Origin: Odontesthes bonariensis
Lineage: Eukaryota > Chordata > Actinopteri > Atheriniformes > Atherinopsidae
Assembly: GCF_027942865.1 (NCBI RefSeq)
Contig: NC_134526.1
Span: 19,883,784 to 19,947,783 of the forward strand
Direction of reading: 5' to 3'
Length of the DNA stretch: 64,000 bases
The notes beneath the pieces were generated by a model. The model did not search any database. It was given only the letters and a program-made list of their open reading frames with translations, and had not been told where the DNA came from. Positions within the stretch are counted from its first letter, which is position 1. Every line of letters starts with the position of its first letter. The position numbers were made by a program, and so were the translations under genes. Shown here piece by piece: positions 38,954 to 51,774 of the stretch.

Positions 38954-39247
38954 ATGGATGCCAGAGAGGAGACGCTGGGCCTCCTGAACAAGATATGGCT
39001 CAAGCTGCAAGGTCTGCCCAAAGCCCACCCTGCAGAGCTGGGAGCCTTCTTCATCATCTTAACCTTCATCTGTGAGTCTCTTTGCTGCAACACATTTCTT
39101 GTATAATTTAAAAGTCCGCTGATCGTGACAATGCTCATGTGCTCTCCCTCAGTCATGGTCCTGCTCATGATGGCGCTGACCTGCCTGAACTGCTGCTGCT
39201 GCTGCTGCTGCTGTCGCAAGGCCAAAATGAAGGGACCAAACGTTTGA
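38954..39247 (+). CDS. smim5: Small integral membrane protein, SMIM5-like micropeptide
   Basis: Two exons, 38954-39071 and 39153-39247, joined by GT-AG in phase 1, encode 70 residues. Residues 1-28 form a polar amphipathic stretch (MDAREETLGLLNKIWLKLQG, then LPKAHPAELG). Residues about 31-51 form one hydrophobic segment (AFFIILTFIFMVLLMMALTC). Eight consecutive cysteines follow, then a basic tail RKAKMKGPNV. The pattern LKLQ-x-LP-x-A-x-P-x-E-x-x-AF followed by a transmembrane helix and a Cys cluster matches SMIM5 as I recall it, with SMIM22 as a more distant alternative. Its function is unknown to me; a palmitoylated single-pass membrane peptide is plausible from the juxtamembrane cysteines. 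AATAAA at 39662-39667 is a likely polyadenylation signal. Confidence 0.75.
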
Positions 39248-39690
39248 GAGAATGTGCTCCACACAGGTGGAATCAATCAGATCGCCTTTGAACACTGAAC
39301 TTCATGGCATCTAAAGACAATAAGATGGTTTAAAGCAGGCTGTTTCTTTTAAAGAAAGAACAATAAGTCTGTCAGAATAAAGGAGAACTCATTCTCAGGA
39401 TTCCTGCTCATGTAACCTAAAAACATCATGCAGGGTGTGGACAAAAAAGGCCCAACCCTTAAAGAGCAAAGTGTCTGTGTCAAACACAGAGAAGGATGAG
39501 CCAAACACACGAGCCGAAGATGCCGGGCTTTCAGAAGAATCAACGTTCCTGGGAGCATCCCTGCGCTCCACAGCAGCACCTCTGGCCTGAGGAGAAGGCA
39601 GCGCCCGCCCCGGCTGTCTTATATACCAATATTAAGGATCAGACATGACGACAGGGATTTAAATAAACAGTGAGCTGTACAGTGTGACAT
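39248..39690 (+). other. 3'UTR of the SMIM5-like gene
   Basis: Noncoding sequence from the stop to just past AATAAA at 39662-39667. A second AATAAA at 39993-39998 could give a longer form. Extent inferred. Confidence 0.4.
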
Positions 39691-40629
39691 GAAGGGAAAT
39701 GCTACATTTGTTTAGAAATGTCTTTTAAAACCGGACTATTGTCACTGTGATGGAATTGGAAATGACACCTATGCATACAGGCAGTAACATTATGCAAAGT
39801 TAGCTTGTAAAACAGGATCCTTTCAGGGAGACTCGTCTTTAAAGCTCAAAGTGTTTCTTGATAATAGAATACAAATGGAGAGTGAGTCTGCTCTCTGCTG
39901 TACAGACACTGAAAGGACTACATTGTTTCACAGACGGTGATGGAAGTTATAGTGAAAATGTTCAGTGAAGATGAGACGCCAAAGACAAGTTCAATAAAGT
40001 TGTATCAACTTTACAAACCTGACCTGTCTTTGTCCTTTGAGACAGACCAGGATTTATGTCAACCTCCAGCACATCAAAACTGCTCCTATTTCGAAGAAAG
40101 TTTTCACAATCTGTTTCTCTGCAGGAGGTTTTGCATGGATCATAAAAATTCAAAGATTCAGAATCCTCAGACGTGCTTTGGTCCATTTGTTTTCAGTCAT
40201 CTGGTTAGAAATGGTGTTGTTATATGTGTACGTTAACCAGCGTGAAATCTCAACAGAGATTGAAATATCAAGGTAGTGTGGCTGTGATAAGAAAAATGAA
40301 GAATTTTTAAGCCTTTGTTTTATTTTGCCTCTTTCTGTACACTTAAAATGTCCAGTTTTGTCAGATACAGTGATGTGTTGTTTATGAATATTATTTTGCA
40401 TTCTTAACCTTCCTCCCCTGAATGTTGCATCATGAAAATTTTAAGTAGTGAAATGGAGTAGCGGGAAAACTTGCAGCACTGCCCAGAGCCAGTGTTTTTT
40501 TTGGTTGTTCAACATAACAACATGTTCAACATAATAGAGTTCACTACAGAAAGCAAATGCAACAAGACAGCAGCGAACGCAGCAGAAAACGAAAATGAAG
40601 CACCTGGCGGGTTTGTTCCAGTTATGTCA

Positions 40630-41165
40630 TCGTAAGCAAAGGTGCTCCCCAGGGATCATTCCTGGCATCACTCCTATTTATGCAGTCATGCATTAACAAG
40701 CTTGATCACTTAAGTCTCTAAAGCATCTTAAAACCTTAATCAAATCAGGCTCTCTGTTGGCTCTGACAGTCTTAGAACAGTACCATGGGTGATTCAAAAC
40801 TTACATCTGGATGATGACAAAAAAACATAACTCGTTATCAAATGAAGAATTAAAACTGCTGGATCAGGTGATCAGAATCCCTTTTCTAAGCTTTGAGACG
40901 GCGACAGCATCTCAAAACGAAGGGTTTAGGATTGGAATTCATTATCCTCCCCGTTTTTACACCTCATGGCATCCCTGCAATGTTTACTGGCATCGATTAT
41001 TTCTTTCGAACAGCACCGAGGGTCATCGTGCACTTAAAACACTCGCCCACTGCTGCGCTTTGTATACTCAGGTCGGCTTCATCCTCCCATAGATTCAGTC
41101 ACTGGCATATTCTTATTGACAAATCCATTCATGGTCTGCTCCCACCTTACCTTTCCACTTAAGAC
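40630..41165 (+). mobile_element. Decayed LINE reverse transcriptase fragment
   Basis: The phrase GAPQGSFLASLLF (from 40641) matches the (V/A)PQGS(I/F)L-x-x-LLF motif of non-LTR reverse transcriptases. About 450 bases later, FSHWHILIDKSIHGLLPPYL resembles the HWLP-x-x-x-RI-x-FK...LPPYL end of fish LINE ORF2 proteins. The interval is too short for the full distance in a whole element and contains disruptions, so this is an old, internally deleted copy. The clade is not determined. Confidence 0.5.
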
Positions 41166-41239
41166 CACAATGATTGGCTTTCCCGTTAATATGAAAGAAA
41201 ACTGGCTCGGCAGTGACGTTTCTGGAGGAGGTTGAGTTT

Positions 41240-42179
41240 TATTTGGAAATCTGACAGGCATGGCTTAACAGTGAGCTCTCACTTTAAACAAACAAAACCA
41301 AAATCAATACAGCAGCACTACAGGTAAACGATACTAGTGTCTGAGAATGTCATATTTAACATAAATACACTTGCACACTTTATACACTCAAAATCTCTCA
41401 CCCACACACATACGCACGTACATACACACACACACACACACACACGCTGCCAACCCCATGTGAACATGTGGACATCCTCCATTAATAATCACTATATCCA
41501 GAGGAATTCCGAGCACTTAGAACAATTACCCACAGTGCAATTAATCTAACTATACACAGATCATTTATATATTTTGAATGTATATAAGGTATTCAATAAA
41601 CAGTATTCCATTTAGACAGTTTCAAAATCTTCATAGCTTTCCATAAATAGTGAAAAAAAAAGAAAAGAAAAGAAATCTGAGAAAAAAAAAAAAAAAGAAT
41701 GGTCCCAAAAAGTAATACTAGTGCGTAAAATTTTTTCAGCAGTCTCAAAACAATTAAAAACCAACAACAAAAAGGACAAAAAAAAAAACAAAAAAAAAAA
41801 AACAAAGGAGGGGAGTGGGCAGAGGGGTAAACGTTGATATTCACACTCACAGCACAGACTGGTTACTACACTTACTGGGGTGGGAGGACTCTGGATCACT
41901 GTACAGTTTAGGATTCAACAATACATCAGGCAGACTGTCCACACATCATCTCACAACAAACAGTACATGTTCATGCCCGTTCTGTACGCACAACACCTGA
42001 CACAACTGGATGGCTTCAAAAACAATATGGAATAGATCACATCTACGGAGGACAGAGCTGTCGAAGTTGCCATCCCATCCTGTCAGACCCACAGCGTGCC
42101 ATGGACGAAGGTGAAAATCTCCTATTTGTTCTTGCTGCTTTGATGTGGAATGAATGAGATGGTGTTTGGATGGAGACAC
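41240..42179 (-). other. atp6v0c: Probable atp6v0c 3'UTR
   Basis: Noncoding below the stop, with long T-rich tracts on the transcript strand (A-rich on plus at 41650-41810) and the (CA)n tract. Extent rests only on the minus-strand AATAAA at 41238-41243. Confidence 0.35.
41423..41445. repeat. (CA)n microsatellite
   Basis: Uninterrupted CA dinucleotides, preceded by an impure CA/TA/CG tract from about 41400. Confidence 0.8.
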
Positions 42180-45100
42180 TTATTTAGTAGATAGGATGAG
42201 GGCCACGATAAGGCCGTAAAGCCCCAGCACCTCGGCGAAGATCAGGATCAGGATCATGCCCACGAAGAGCCGAGGCTGCTGAGCGGTGCCTCTCACACCG
42301 GCGTCGCCCACGATGCCGATGGCGAACCCGGCTGCCAGGCCGCTCAGGCCCACGCTCAGACCGGCACCGAGGTGCAGGAAACTCCTGGTGGAGAGAAGAA
42401 GAGTACGTCTTAGGGTTTGGTGCAACGAGTTCACCGCGCCACTAGTGATTCCCACAATCCACTCTCTATTGATTATTTGTCTTTGTTTCAAACAGAAAAA
42501 TGCAGGATTGAAAGCAGAGATGCTTTAACTGCAGAGTTATGTGACACCGAGTGGCCCAAAGGAAACATCAGTGGCAACAAATACAATAATCGTCTATTAT
42601 TTAACCCAATAATGTAGAAGAAATATATTTGCCTACAGGGCGTCCAAAGTTCAGCTTACTTGTAAAGGCTGACTCTCTCAGAGATGTTGTTTGCTATCAG
42701 CACAGCTACCACCAGCCCATAGATGGCGATGATACCGGCCATGACCACGGGGATGATGGACTTCATGATGAGCTCTGGCCGCATCACTGACATGGCAGCA
42801 ATGCCTGTGCCGCTCTTTGCCGTCCCGTACGCTGCTCCTAACGCTGAAGAAGAGATCAGAGAGTCTGTTCAGATCACCACACATCAACATCAGTCAAGAA
42901 TGTCTGGGGCTTCGTCTTTAACTCAATGGATTAAAGGTGGTCCAAAAACACAGGGAACAATGCAAAGTGCTCAACTGTCAACCAAAAATAACAACAAAAA
43001 AAGATAAAACCGTAACATCATTTTTGGAAAAGATAAATAAAGATGCATTTACAAGTCATTTCCTCTCAGAAACCAAAGAGAAAATGCGGCTGCATTCTGT
43101 GGCTCTGCTGTCCCAAGATAGCGACGCCCACTTCGATACAAATGACTGTGTTGGTGATTAATGCCACAGATGGGAGCTCATCTCGCAGTCTTCCTCTGCT
43201 CTGCTGTCCATCCATGTTTCACTACAGCCTTATTGCACTAATTATCAGCGCGCGTCTCTGCTCAAAAAGGCCGACACCTTAAAGAGCAACAACCTTTAGT
43301 GAAAAATCCAGCCAATCGGGGAGTATTCAGTTATTGGCTTTCTTCAGGGCAACGCTGTTCAAATGAATACGTTTAAGATGGGTTAATGTGCTCCACTGGG
43401 ATTGATTAGACTTCTTTACAAGGGCTTGGTTTCAATTTAAATGGGAGGGTGAAACTAATTTTACATTAGTTGTTAAGTGAACTGGTATATGGGGTTAATT
43501 TTGTAGAGTTTACTCATGGCAGTCTTCTTTTTTTCCAATTAAATCAGTTTGTTTATTCAGACATAATACCACTACAAGATTTTATTTAGTTTCCAGAAGT
43601 TTTGTTAAATGCAATGAGGACTAGTTCTCAAACTGAAGACATGGAGCGTAATGATAAAAGTGTAGTCGAACTGCCACCGGCTTTATTTTTAGACTCTTAG
43701 GTGATGAAGACGTTAGGCAGCCACTGCGCTGTCTCGGCTGTCTGTTCTCTCAGGAGGAGAGACTAAAAATCACACTTTTCTTCCACGCTGCTTGATGTTA
43801 CGTTGAATTTTCTGCAAGCAATGAGAATTTGATCAGTTTGCCTCATTAAAATGGTTGAGGGGCGGGCGAGGAACTCGGTATACTGAACATGTATTACAGG
43901 GGAAAGGGAAAACAAACCACTGGATCTGGACACTTCCCGCATCATCCTGGATTTCATCAGCTGCGCCTCCACATCTGGCCGTGCGTCAGTCCAGCCTGTT
44001 GTCAGTGCTCCAGGCCGGAGGAAACATGACGATGAAACAGCGCTGATTTAATCTAAAGCTAAATTTGATTTGCGAATCCAGTGGGCTTCGATACATTACA
44101 ACTCCGCAACATTGTTATTCAGGCCAGATGTGTTTATTTGTACCACAGGAAAAAAAAAAAAAAAAACAACACAACACAGGCGGTCTGAATATTTATGAAA
44201 GAACGGATCGCTAACGTGCGCTATAGAGCTGAAGTAAATGTTCCACAAGCTCTCACATTTAATTTCTACCGTCTGGCTTCAGATCGACATAAACATTCAG
44301 CAATATTTTTTTTTTTTTTACTGTCAGCAGTGTGTGAGTCTGCGCATATGGAAGGAGAGTGGCTCCAGTTTGACTCAAAAAGAAGCATGAACTGAGCAGT
44401 AGCTTTTCTTCCCTGTTCATTTGGCAGCAAAAAGTTCTTCTTGGGTGATGTATCTAATGACTGTTTGAAAAACCGTGGAGCACGAAGGTTCAGACGGGAC
44501 TCTCAAACCTGACATATTACCACCAGGCGTCCTCAATCATAAGATTGACTGTGACTTGAAGTATGTAAGGACAGATTAATCAGACTGAAAAGTTTCACGT
44601 ATATTACTGTCACAAGAGGTCACCGTGGAAACAGTGTAAATGCAACTGAACCACACCTAAGTAAACTGGGAAAGGTATCGTTTCATGCAGAAAAACCCTT
44701 TTAAGTCGTCCACATTTTGTCAAGACTCATAAATGTATAAAAGCTTTTTCTTTTTATTGTTGTACATTTAATCAACAATAAAGGCCGACACACCTAATCT
44801 ACACAACTGTTCAGACCCTTCACTCGATTAAAAGCATCTTCAGCATCAATGAGGGCCTCAAGTTCTCTGGGGAATGATCCAGGCTCTGCGCATCTTTGGA
44901 AGTTTTTCCTCCCATTCTTCCCCGCGGAGACATTCAAGCACGACCAAGTTTAATGGGAAGAGTCGGTGAATGGCTTGTTTCGGGCCTCTTCAGAGACGAC
45001 CCACCGGGTTCGGGTTCAGAATATGAATCATTTTGTGTATTCTTAGCCTGATTCAGGTTTTCTTTCTCCAAACGTAAACCTATGACTGAGCCGAAGGTGA

Positions 45101-46624
45101 CCAACACCACTTAGGCTTGTTTTTCCAAAACATGTCATATACAAGTACTCTACTTGAAACCCAAAAAACCCCAAGAAACCCAAAAGATTCCCACAGAATG
45201 ATGTTAACATCACCGTGTTCGACTATAGGGAGGCATTGTATTAATTAGCTGATGTTCCCAGCAGGCTGTCGTGTGCCATTTATTGAGGTTCGGCTCCTGT
45301 CTGGCCACTCGCTAAGATTACTGACTTAAAAGTCGGTCAAGCATTTCCCACGTTTCCATACTCCTCCGTTGTCTTACACGTAAGACAATCGACTAAGTAA
45401 ACTAAACTTTGTGCAGGACAGCCCAAATATGTCACTTCTTTTCTAAATTTATACATGAAATGCACAACAGACACCTCTAAGTTACACACTTCAACACAGA
45501 CTCATGGATTAAATCAGGGCTCCTACTCGACGTTGGCCGGAATGTCACTAAAACACATTAAATGTGATTTCTGTACCAACGTCACTGTACAGTGATTACG
45601 TTCACCCGTAATCCATTTACATGCACTGAGGTACGAGAGGCCATCAGCTCGATTTTGAATCCCAAGGCCTGATGTGATCTTGTCTAAAAACATCTTAGGC
45701 CTAAATAACTTGCTTAAGTGACCTGATGGGGTGGCTGGATTCTTCAAAGATTGCAATAGTCACATCAAAGAAAGAATCTTTGAAGTTAGCAGGGTTGAAA
45801 AGTGTGGAGAGTAATAGTAAGGGAAATGTACAGTTAAGGGGTAGAAATCACATATGAAGTCATGCAAACAGGGCAGAACAAAAATCTGAGTAAGGAATTG
45901 TAAAAAATATATTTTTTAAAACAGCTGAATCCAAACATAATAACCTTATTGTAATGAATGACAGGCGGGGTTAAACCATGAATGAATGAATGAACGGTTG
46001 GTTGGATGTGCCCTTTAAATGATCATACTGATGCCTAGGCCTTGATGCTGCCGCTCCTATTATAAACTTCACTGAAAATCAACGAAAAACGTGCGTTTGA
46101 ACTCTAGAAAAATAATCCCATTTTAAACATGAGGCATGATGGCCCATCCCGCGCTTTATATTAACTTGATTTTAGCAAATCACACATGGCCTGGCGAGGA
46201 AAGCTACCACCCTGGTGATGGCCTGCGTCACAAACCAGTAACGACCAGAAGACACCGTTTCAGCCTGACTAGAATATAACCTGGCTTCCACAGAGGGAGG
46301 TATCTCGCTAAGCCATCAGAGGAGCCTGCGGTCAGCAGCTCGATGTCGGCTGAACCCTCCCCCCGCCTCTCCATCGCATCCCCCGGCAGGTGTGCGAGCC
46401 GTGACCACCCCAACCACCAGCGCACGCGGTTTCTCGGGAGCCAGGGGTCGTATCCAATACGGTCGCGTGAGTTCGGATTTCTGGCTAAACTAATCCGACC
46501 TTATGGCTGTGATACAGAGGTGTCAGATGAAGAAGCTGGTGTAGTTACCGCTGAAGACCATGGCCGCAGAGGCTCCCATCACAGCGAAGAAAGGTGAGTA
46601 CTCGGGGCTCTCCTCAGAAGACAT
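42180..46624 (-). CDS. atp6v0c: V-type proton ATPase 16 kDa proteolipid subunit c
   Basis: Subunit c of the V0 ring, which carries protons across endosomal, lysosomal and secretory-vesicle membranes as the ring rotates. Three exons, in coding order: 46549-46624, 42660-42843 and 42180-42384, giving 154 residues (human 155). It starts [20 protein letters not shown]. Four transmembrane helices are visible: around [60 protein letters not shown] and [20 protein letters not shown]. The last contains the proton-carrying glutamate (FAEVLG). Residues such as [19 protein letters not shown] are nearly invariant. Phases agree across an intron of about 3.7 kb. Teleosts often have two paralogues; which one this is cannot be told here. 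A minus AATAAA at 41238-41243 is a possible 3' end. Confidence 0.97.
42844..46548 (-). other. atp6v0c intron 1
   Basis: About 3.7 kb without a recognised gene. It carries a probable Tc1-related remnant near 44780-44960, an A-run at 44150-44166 and a short (ATGA/AATG)n tract near 45976-45992. The rest shows no clear structure. Confidence 0.5.
44780..44960. mobile_element. Tc1-like element remnant
   Basis: The wording GTTCAGACCCTTCACTCG followed by AGCATCTTCAGCATCAATGA, GCCTCAAGTTCTCTGGGG and CCTCCCATTCTTCCCCGCG has the order and style of the conserved 5' block of many teleost Tc1-type copies (CAGACCC...CAGC...CCTC...CCCATTCTTC). Only this block is seen and no ends are found. Confidence 0.4.
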
Positions 46625-49580
46625 TCTCGCACTTCTCTTGGGGCGATAGAGCTACAAGGCAGACTATCTTCTTTGTGAGGGTTCCCCTGTCCCACCGTCA
46701 CCTACGACCAGGTTAAATCACTGTAAGGGGGCGACAACGTAGCTGCCAGCAGGACTACCGGTGTAGAAGAGGAAAATGGCGATACGGAAAAAGTCACATG
46801 ATCATCCATCTCGGAAAGATCCAATTGTGCTGACGCGGGGGTCCTCCATACAAATAGCTAAAACATATCTCCTCGCTAACGTTTATTCCATCGTAAAATG
46901 ACACGTAAATGTATTGTATGTTGATAATAATTTTCTACGTGATTATATGTTACAGTTATCCGTGGTACCATGACGTATAGCGTGAGAGTTTTGTACAGTT
47001 CTTGGTTTTTGGTATGTTCTGCTGCAAGTGTACTGACTGCAGTTGAAACGCTAGTCGTCACTACACGCTGGCGTATTAATTATTAGATACCAAATGTCCA
47101 GAAAATCAAGAACAAACAACGAATGTGCTCTATAATTTGAAAATATAGCCAAAAATGAATCATAAACAGTTCCATGTGATGATTGGACCAATTAGCCGGA
47201 GACACAACCTGGAGTTGCCTTTTTCAAGGTGACACTTATATGAAAATGGGTGTTTCTGAGCTAAAGGAACATTTCGCCTCACTTGCATCCTTTTGGTTGA
47301 ACTTTATTGACGGATTAAATTTTTACCACTATGATCCTTCTTCAAATACAATGTACTTTTCTGAAATATATTTTTCTTCTCGCCATCCCTTTGTAAGTGC
47401 TGATGATTTGTTAAAGTTTTGACCGTTTTTTAAAAACTTTGTCCAAATTGAATATAATAGGGTAGAAAGGAATATATATGTATTTAAATAAAGCTACAGT
47501 ATTTAGTTAATAGAATTTTTATCAGGTCCCAGAATTTGATGTTTGATAATCTAATAAGATTGTGCAAAAGCTACTGGGTCAGATCTCGTGGAAGTTGGTA
47601 AAGAGTTGGAGCATGGGCAAAGGAGGAGAACATTGAATTAGGGTCTGGAATCGCTTTTGTTAAAAGTTTGCATTTGCCTTGGTCCAGGATGTGCTCTGTT
47701 GTGAAAAAAGATTGAATCTCTATAATGAACGTAAACTTTGTAAATTCAATTAAATACATTGAATTACTGATTTTACAACTGCATTCCAACATCAAAGTAA
47801 ACAGCCACAAACCTCAGCACTGATCAGAGACTGGCCTGTATGAGAGTGCCTGCTGATTTCTCCTCTTCACTACAGCCCTCTGTCTGACCGAAGGCTCTAA
47901 ATATTCCAGCCCTCAGCCCTTACTCGGGCAATTAATAGGCCTTCAACCTTCTCCCTACACTTCAGAGCTGCTTCTTCCAGCCTTTCAAGCTTAATTTCAA
48001 GTCATCTTTCTCAAAGGCTGAAGTTCTTTGGTGTCCTTTGCCTTAAATTTGAGTTAAGGACTATTTCATCACTCTGGTAGCTTTGAGCGGAGAGCAGATT
48101 AGACTCACTGCCGGGTTGTGGTATCTTATTTAAACCGCCTCGATGAGTCTGTGATGCCAAAGTTTGCTTGGCGTGGAAAGTTTTAATGTCACCTCGGTTT
48201 TAACAATTTCGCAAGGCTTGTCAAATTATCTTATTTTAAATTTTTCCAGAGGAGTTCTTTGAATTTCCGACATGTAGCTCTGTGTTTATGCTTATATCTC
48301 TCGCACCAAACCACTTGGTAAAATATTCACTTCCACATATCGAAGCTCTTGCACGGTACACTGTGCTACTAAGGATTAAGGAGTAAGAATGTTCAATTAG
48401 TAGCTTTCAAAATTACTTGCCTCGCAGAAGGCTTTGTGACTTGTTCAAATGTCTCATAAGATTGTACTTATACAGTAGAGAATGAAAAGAGGAAACGAGG
48501 CAGCTGAAAAATGTGCTGAGCACACATGACTGTCAGTAGCCTCCCATCACACATAAAGAAAAGAAAGAAAAATATGCCATCATGTGACCCGTTTCTGCTC
48601 AAAGAATGATCCCCATTTCCCAGAGATACCGGCTGCCAAGCAAGCAATGTGCATTTTAAGAAAGGGGGAAAATATGGTTTAAAAAGCCAGTAAAGGTACA
48701 GTCTGTCCTTTTAAAGAGGCATGATGGCAAAGTCAACATTTATTAAGGGAGGAATGAAAGCCCAACAAAAAAAAGATAATAAATGAATCGAGCTAATTTA
48801 TGCTCCCAAGGAAAAAGATGACCCGCCTTGAGATTGTAAGGTTTATCATTTGGAATGGCTAAATTAGAAAAATAACAGAAAAGGATGAAAAACAGAGACT
48901 TGGCAGAGGGACTGGATAACAGACTTTGATCAAGGGAAACAGCTGAATAAAAGGAAGCAAAAGGAAGTTCATGCTGTTAATGCTGTAAGTTGTATTGACC
49001 CGTAAATTAAGTTCAGGCAAAGTGCAATAAACAGAAAAGGCACAAATCAAATCAATATCAGGTAGGACCCCTCTTTTAGCCGGGTGGGTTGCTCTTAATG
49101 AACTTGCCACAGTTTGTCTGTGGGATTCAGTTGTCTCAGTGTCTTCATGTAGTCCCAGAAGTCACGACTCTGTAGCATTTTAACCATCTCTCAGATCCAA
49201 CAGCACCATCTGCTGGCTGATAGTGGAAATTCTTTTCTGCTAGCTGGCGTAGCAGAGACATTTTCATCATAGAACGTAGAGCAATTATTTCCAGCACTGT
49301 TATCTCATCAACATCATTAGATACTGAGTAGGAGGCAAGTTGGTCTGAAAGTAACACTGGGAGTTATCACTTCTTAAAAGCAGTGGTGATGAAGCCCAAT
49401 ATCTTGTATCACGTCTATGACTCCTCCTTGAGGCCACTAGATGTTCTTAGAGTGGTTCAAAGAGTTTTTTTTTCGTTTGATTACTTCTCACACCTCAGAT
49501 GTCTCCGCAAACTGGGCTTTGTGCTGATCTGGAGCTCAGTGTGTAGCGTACACTTCCACTTTTTAGAAAAAAAAAAGAAA
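46625..49580. other. Intergenic region upstream of atp6v0c
   Basis: The first 200 bases are the atp6v0c promoter side, relatively GC-rich. The rest is AT-rich with scattered short frames and no recognised domain or repeat ends. Confidence 0.45.
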
Positions 49581-49589
49581 GCAACTGAT

Positions 49590-50040
49590 GTTTGCCAAAA
49601 ACCAAACACGAACAATGTTTCGTCGACAGAGGAATTGTAGCACTTTGGAACGGCAGTGAATCAGTTTGGCCATCGGGCAAGAAAGTGAAACCCACGAAGC
49701 CTTCAGTAAAACAGGCAGGATGTTTTATCAGGCTGTGTGGCTGCCTCTGGTATCCAGGCACCAAATGTATCCAAATAATGCAAATCAGAAAACAACCCAA
49801 TACTAGAAAATTGCATTTAACACGGTTTGAGTGATTGAGAGCCAAAGTATGGACTGTTTTAAACTGGCCAACACCGACTTCAAAGTTAAATCCTGCTGAA
49901 TACTTGAGAGAGTGCTTAAATCTGCCATTTCAGGAGGGATTTCTGAGGAGAAAAAAAAAAACCTGAAAGGGCCTGAGCACACAGCTGTGGCAGAAACTAC
50001 CAGCAGAGAGGAGCAAAGGGCACTCTCGGCTCATAAAGAA
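49590..50040 (+). mobile_element. Possible mariner/Tc1-type transposase remnant
   Basis: One plus-strand frame reads ALWNGSESVWPSGKKVKPTK then PSVKQAGCFIRLCGCLWYPG and TKCIQIMQI. The spacing resembles the transposase block with the second catalytic aspartate region (SVWR...PTVKHGGGSIMLWGCF...GTG...I). Downstream ACTGGCCAACACCGACTTCA resembles the W-P-x-x-SPDLNPI coding block in decayed form. The copy is badly degraded and the call is weak. Confidence 0.3.
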
Positions 50041-50921
50041 GGTGTAATTAAAAGGAAAAGCGTTGGATTTAGTTGGTATGGACCAGCCTTTTTTTTCTAT
50101 TTAACTCACTGTGTCCCTTTTGTTGCACTAACCTTTAAAATGGTCCTTTATGTGAAACTTTTATGTTAAAACTTTGTTTTATGCTGCGTCCTCGGCCAGA
50201 ATTACCAAAAAGAAGAGATCATAATATTTCAATGAGATCTTCCTGGCTAAACAAAGGAAATAAACTAAAACATGTTGTTATTGTCAAGAAGGGTTATGCA
50301 ACCAGATATTTGTGACCAGAGTGCATTTCAACTTGATATTGTTTTTGTCTCACTATGTATATATAGAAACCTTTGGGCTTTAGGGTGTTCATTTCTCAGT
50401 TTTACTCATTTGCAATTTCCTCTAAAAACAAAATATTCTGAATAACGCTTTTGAAATCAAGGGGTGCCAATAAATCTGACCCAAACCAAAGGTGTTATGT
50501 GCAGCCATGACGTTTTGCAAGCATGAACGCAATTTCTTTTTTTGACCACGCGAAGAAAAGTGTCCATTTCAGGAATCGGAGACTCAATGCCCATATATAC
50601 ATACGCAGCAGCAATGTTACTGGCAAACCATAGTTTAATGATAGAACCAGGTTCAAATAAAAACACTTTAATGAAAAGCAGACATTAAAAAAAAAAAGAT
50701 CACCATAAATATGCTACAACATCCTAATCACACTTCGCACTAACACAATATAGCTACTGTATCTGCAGGGACAGCTCTGTGTTAGATAATGTGCAAATGT
50801 ATAAAGGATAGATCTCATCAGTATTAAATGGAAGTGAAGAGTGTGCAGTGAAAAAGAAGTGAGCCAACTCCAGGCCAGTGCGTCTCAACACTGTCTAGCT
50901 CAAGACGCCTCAAGATACACT

Positions 50922-50924
<3 letters not shown>

Positions 50925-50959
<35 letters not shown>
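50925..50959. repeat. (CA)n microsatellite
   Basis: CA dinucleotide run in the inferred ypel3 3'UTR. Confidence 0.85.
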
Positions 50960-50964
<5 letters not shown>

Positions 50965-51440
50965 TCCTAAAAGTTACACCCGTGTACAGAAAACTCATTC
51001 TAGAGATTTAAGAGTTCTTGCAGACTTATGCAGGCTTCGACACTTTGACGTTACTCATTTCACACCCCGATTGCCCTCTGCAGATATGTGAAAAAGTGTC
51101 TATGCTGCTGTGAAAAAAAAAAAAAGACAAATTTCCTTGACATAAAAAGAAAAGAAAAATTTTTACATACCCTTCCTGCCTGTATCAATCCAAAACGATC
51201 CGAGTTAAAAAAAAACAAAAAAAGAAGAAGCCACAATCGGCTCCATCTACGACAGATTTAAATGTGCATCTTAGACTTAAAGAAGAAATCCCAAATAACT
51301 GCATTTAATGTCTCAGATTCTTTAGACTTCCATTGGCCTCACCACCACAGAGACGGACTGTTTGGCAGTCACTACAATAAAGTTTGATCATTAAAATCCA
51401 ACACGCACTGATGCCTGTGTGACTACATCCTCCATGCGCC

Positions 51441-51444
<4 letters not shown>

Positions 51445-51516
<72 letters not shown>
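51445..51516. repeat. (CA)36 microsatellite
   Basis: An uninterrupted run of about 36 CA units, 260 bases downstream of the ypel3 stop. On the transcript strand it would read (UG)n. Confidence 0.92.
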
Positions 51517-51518
<2 letters not shown>

Positions 51519-51774
51519 CTCCATGCCCCTGGACAGCTAATAATAGGGACAGCAATATCAGCAAATGTCTTGTTGTGGTTGCTGAAAAGACATTTAAGAA
51601 CAGACAAAGATAAGGCATCACATGCTATTCTTGGCAAAGCTGTATGAAGTGAAAGTGTGGCACAGCAACGGCTCGAACGCGGGATGAGGAAGCTACACTT
51701 GAACCCTTTTAAGTTGAGGGGATGCAACTCTTTTAAAAAGAAAAAGTCACGAAGAAAGATGGAGATTTGCCCTC

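Larger units (their letters stand above)
50655..51774 (-). other. ypel3: Probable ypel3 3'UTR
   Basis: Noncoding, with two CA/TG microsatellites and several A-rich tracts. A minus ATTAAA at 50667-50672 is the nearest plausible signal. Extent inferred. Confidence 0.35.

Noticed and set aside
38887-39276. Minus-strand frame with a glutamine run
   Set aside because: The Q-run is the complement of the TGC repeat in the SMIM5-like second exon, whose plus-strand reading has good splice sites and a family match.
51391-51727. Minus-strand frames with long (VC)n stretches
   Set aside because: They are translations of the CA/TG microsatellite.
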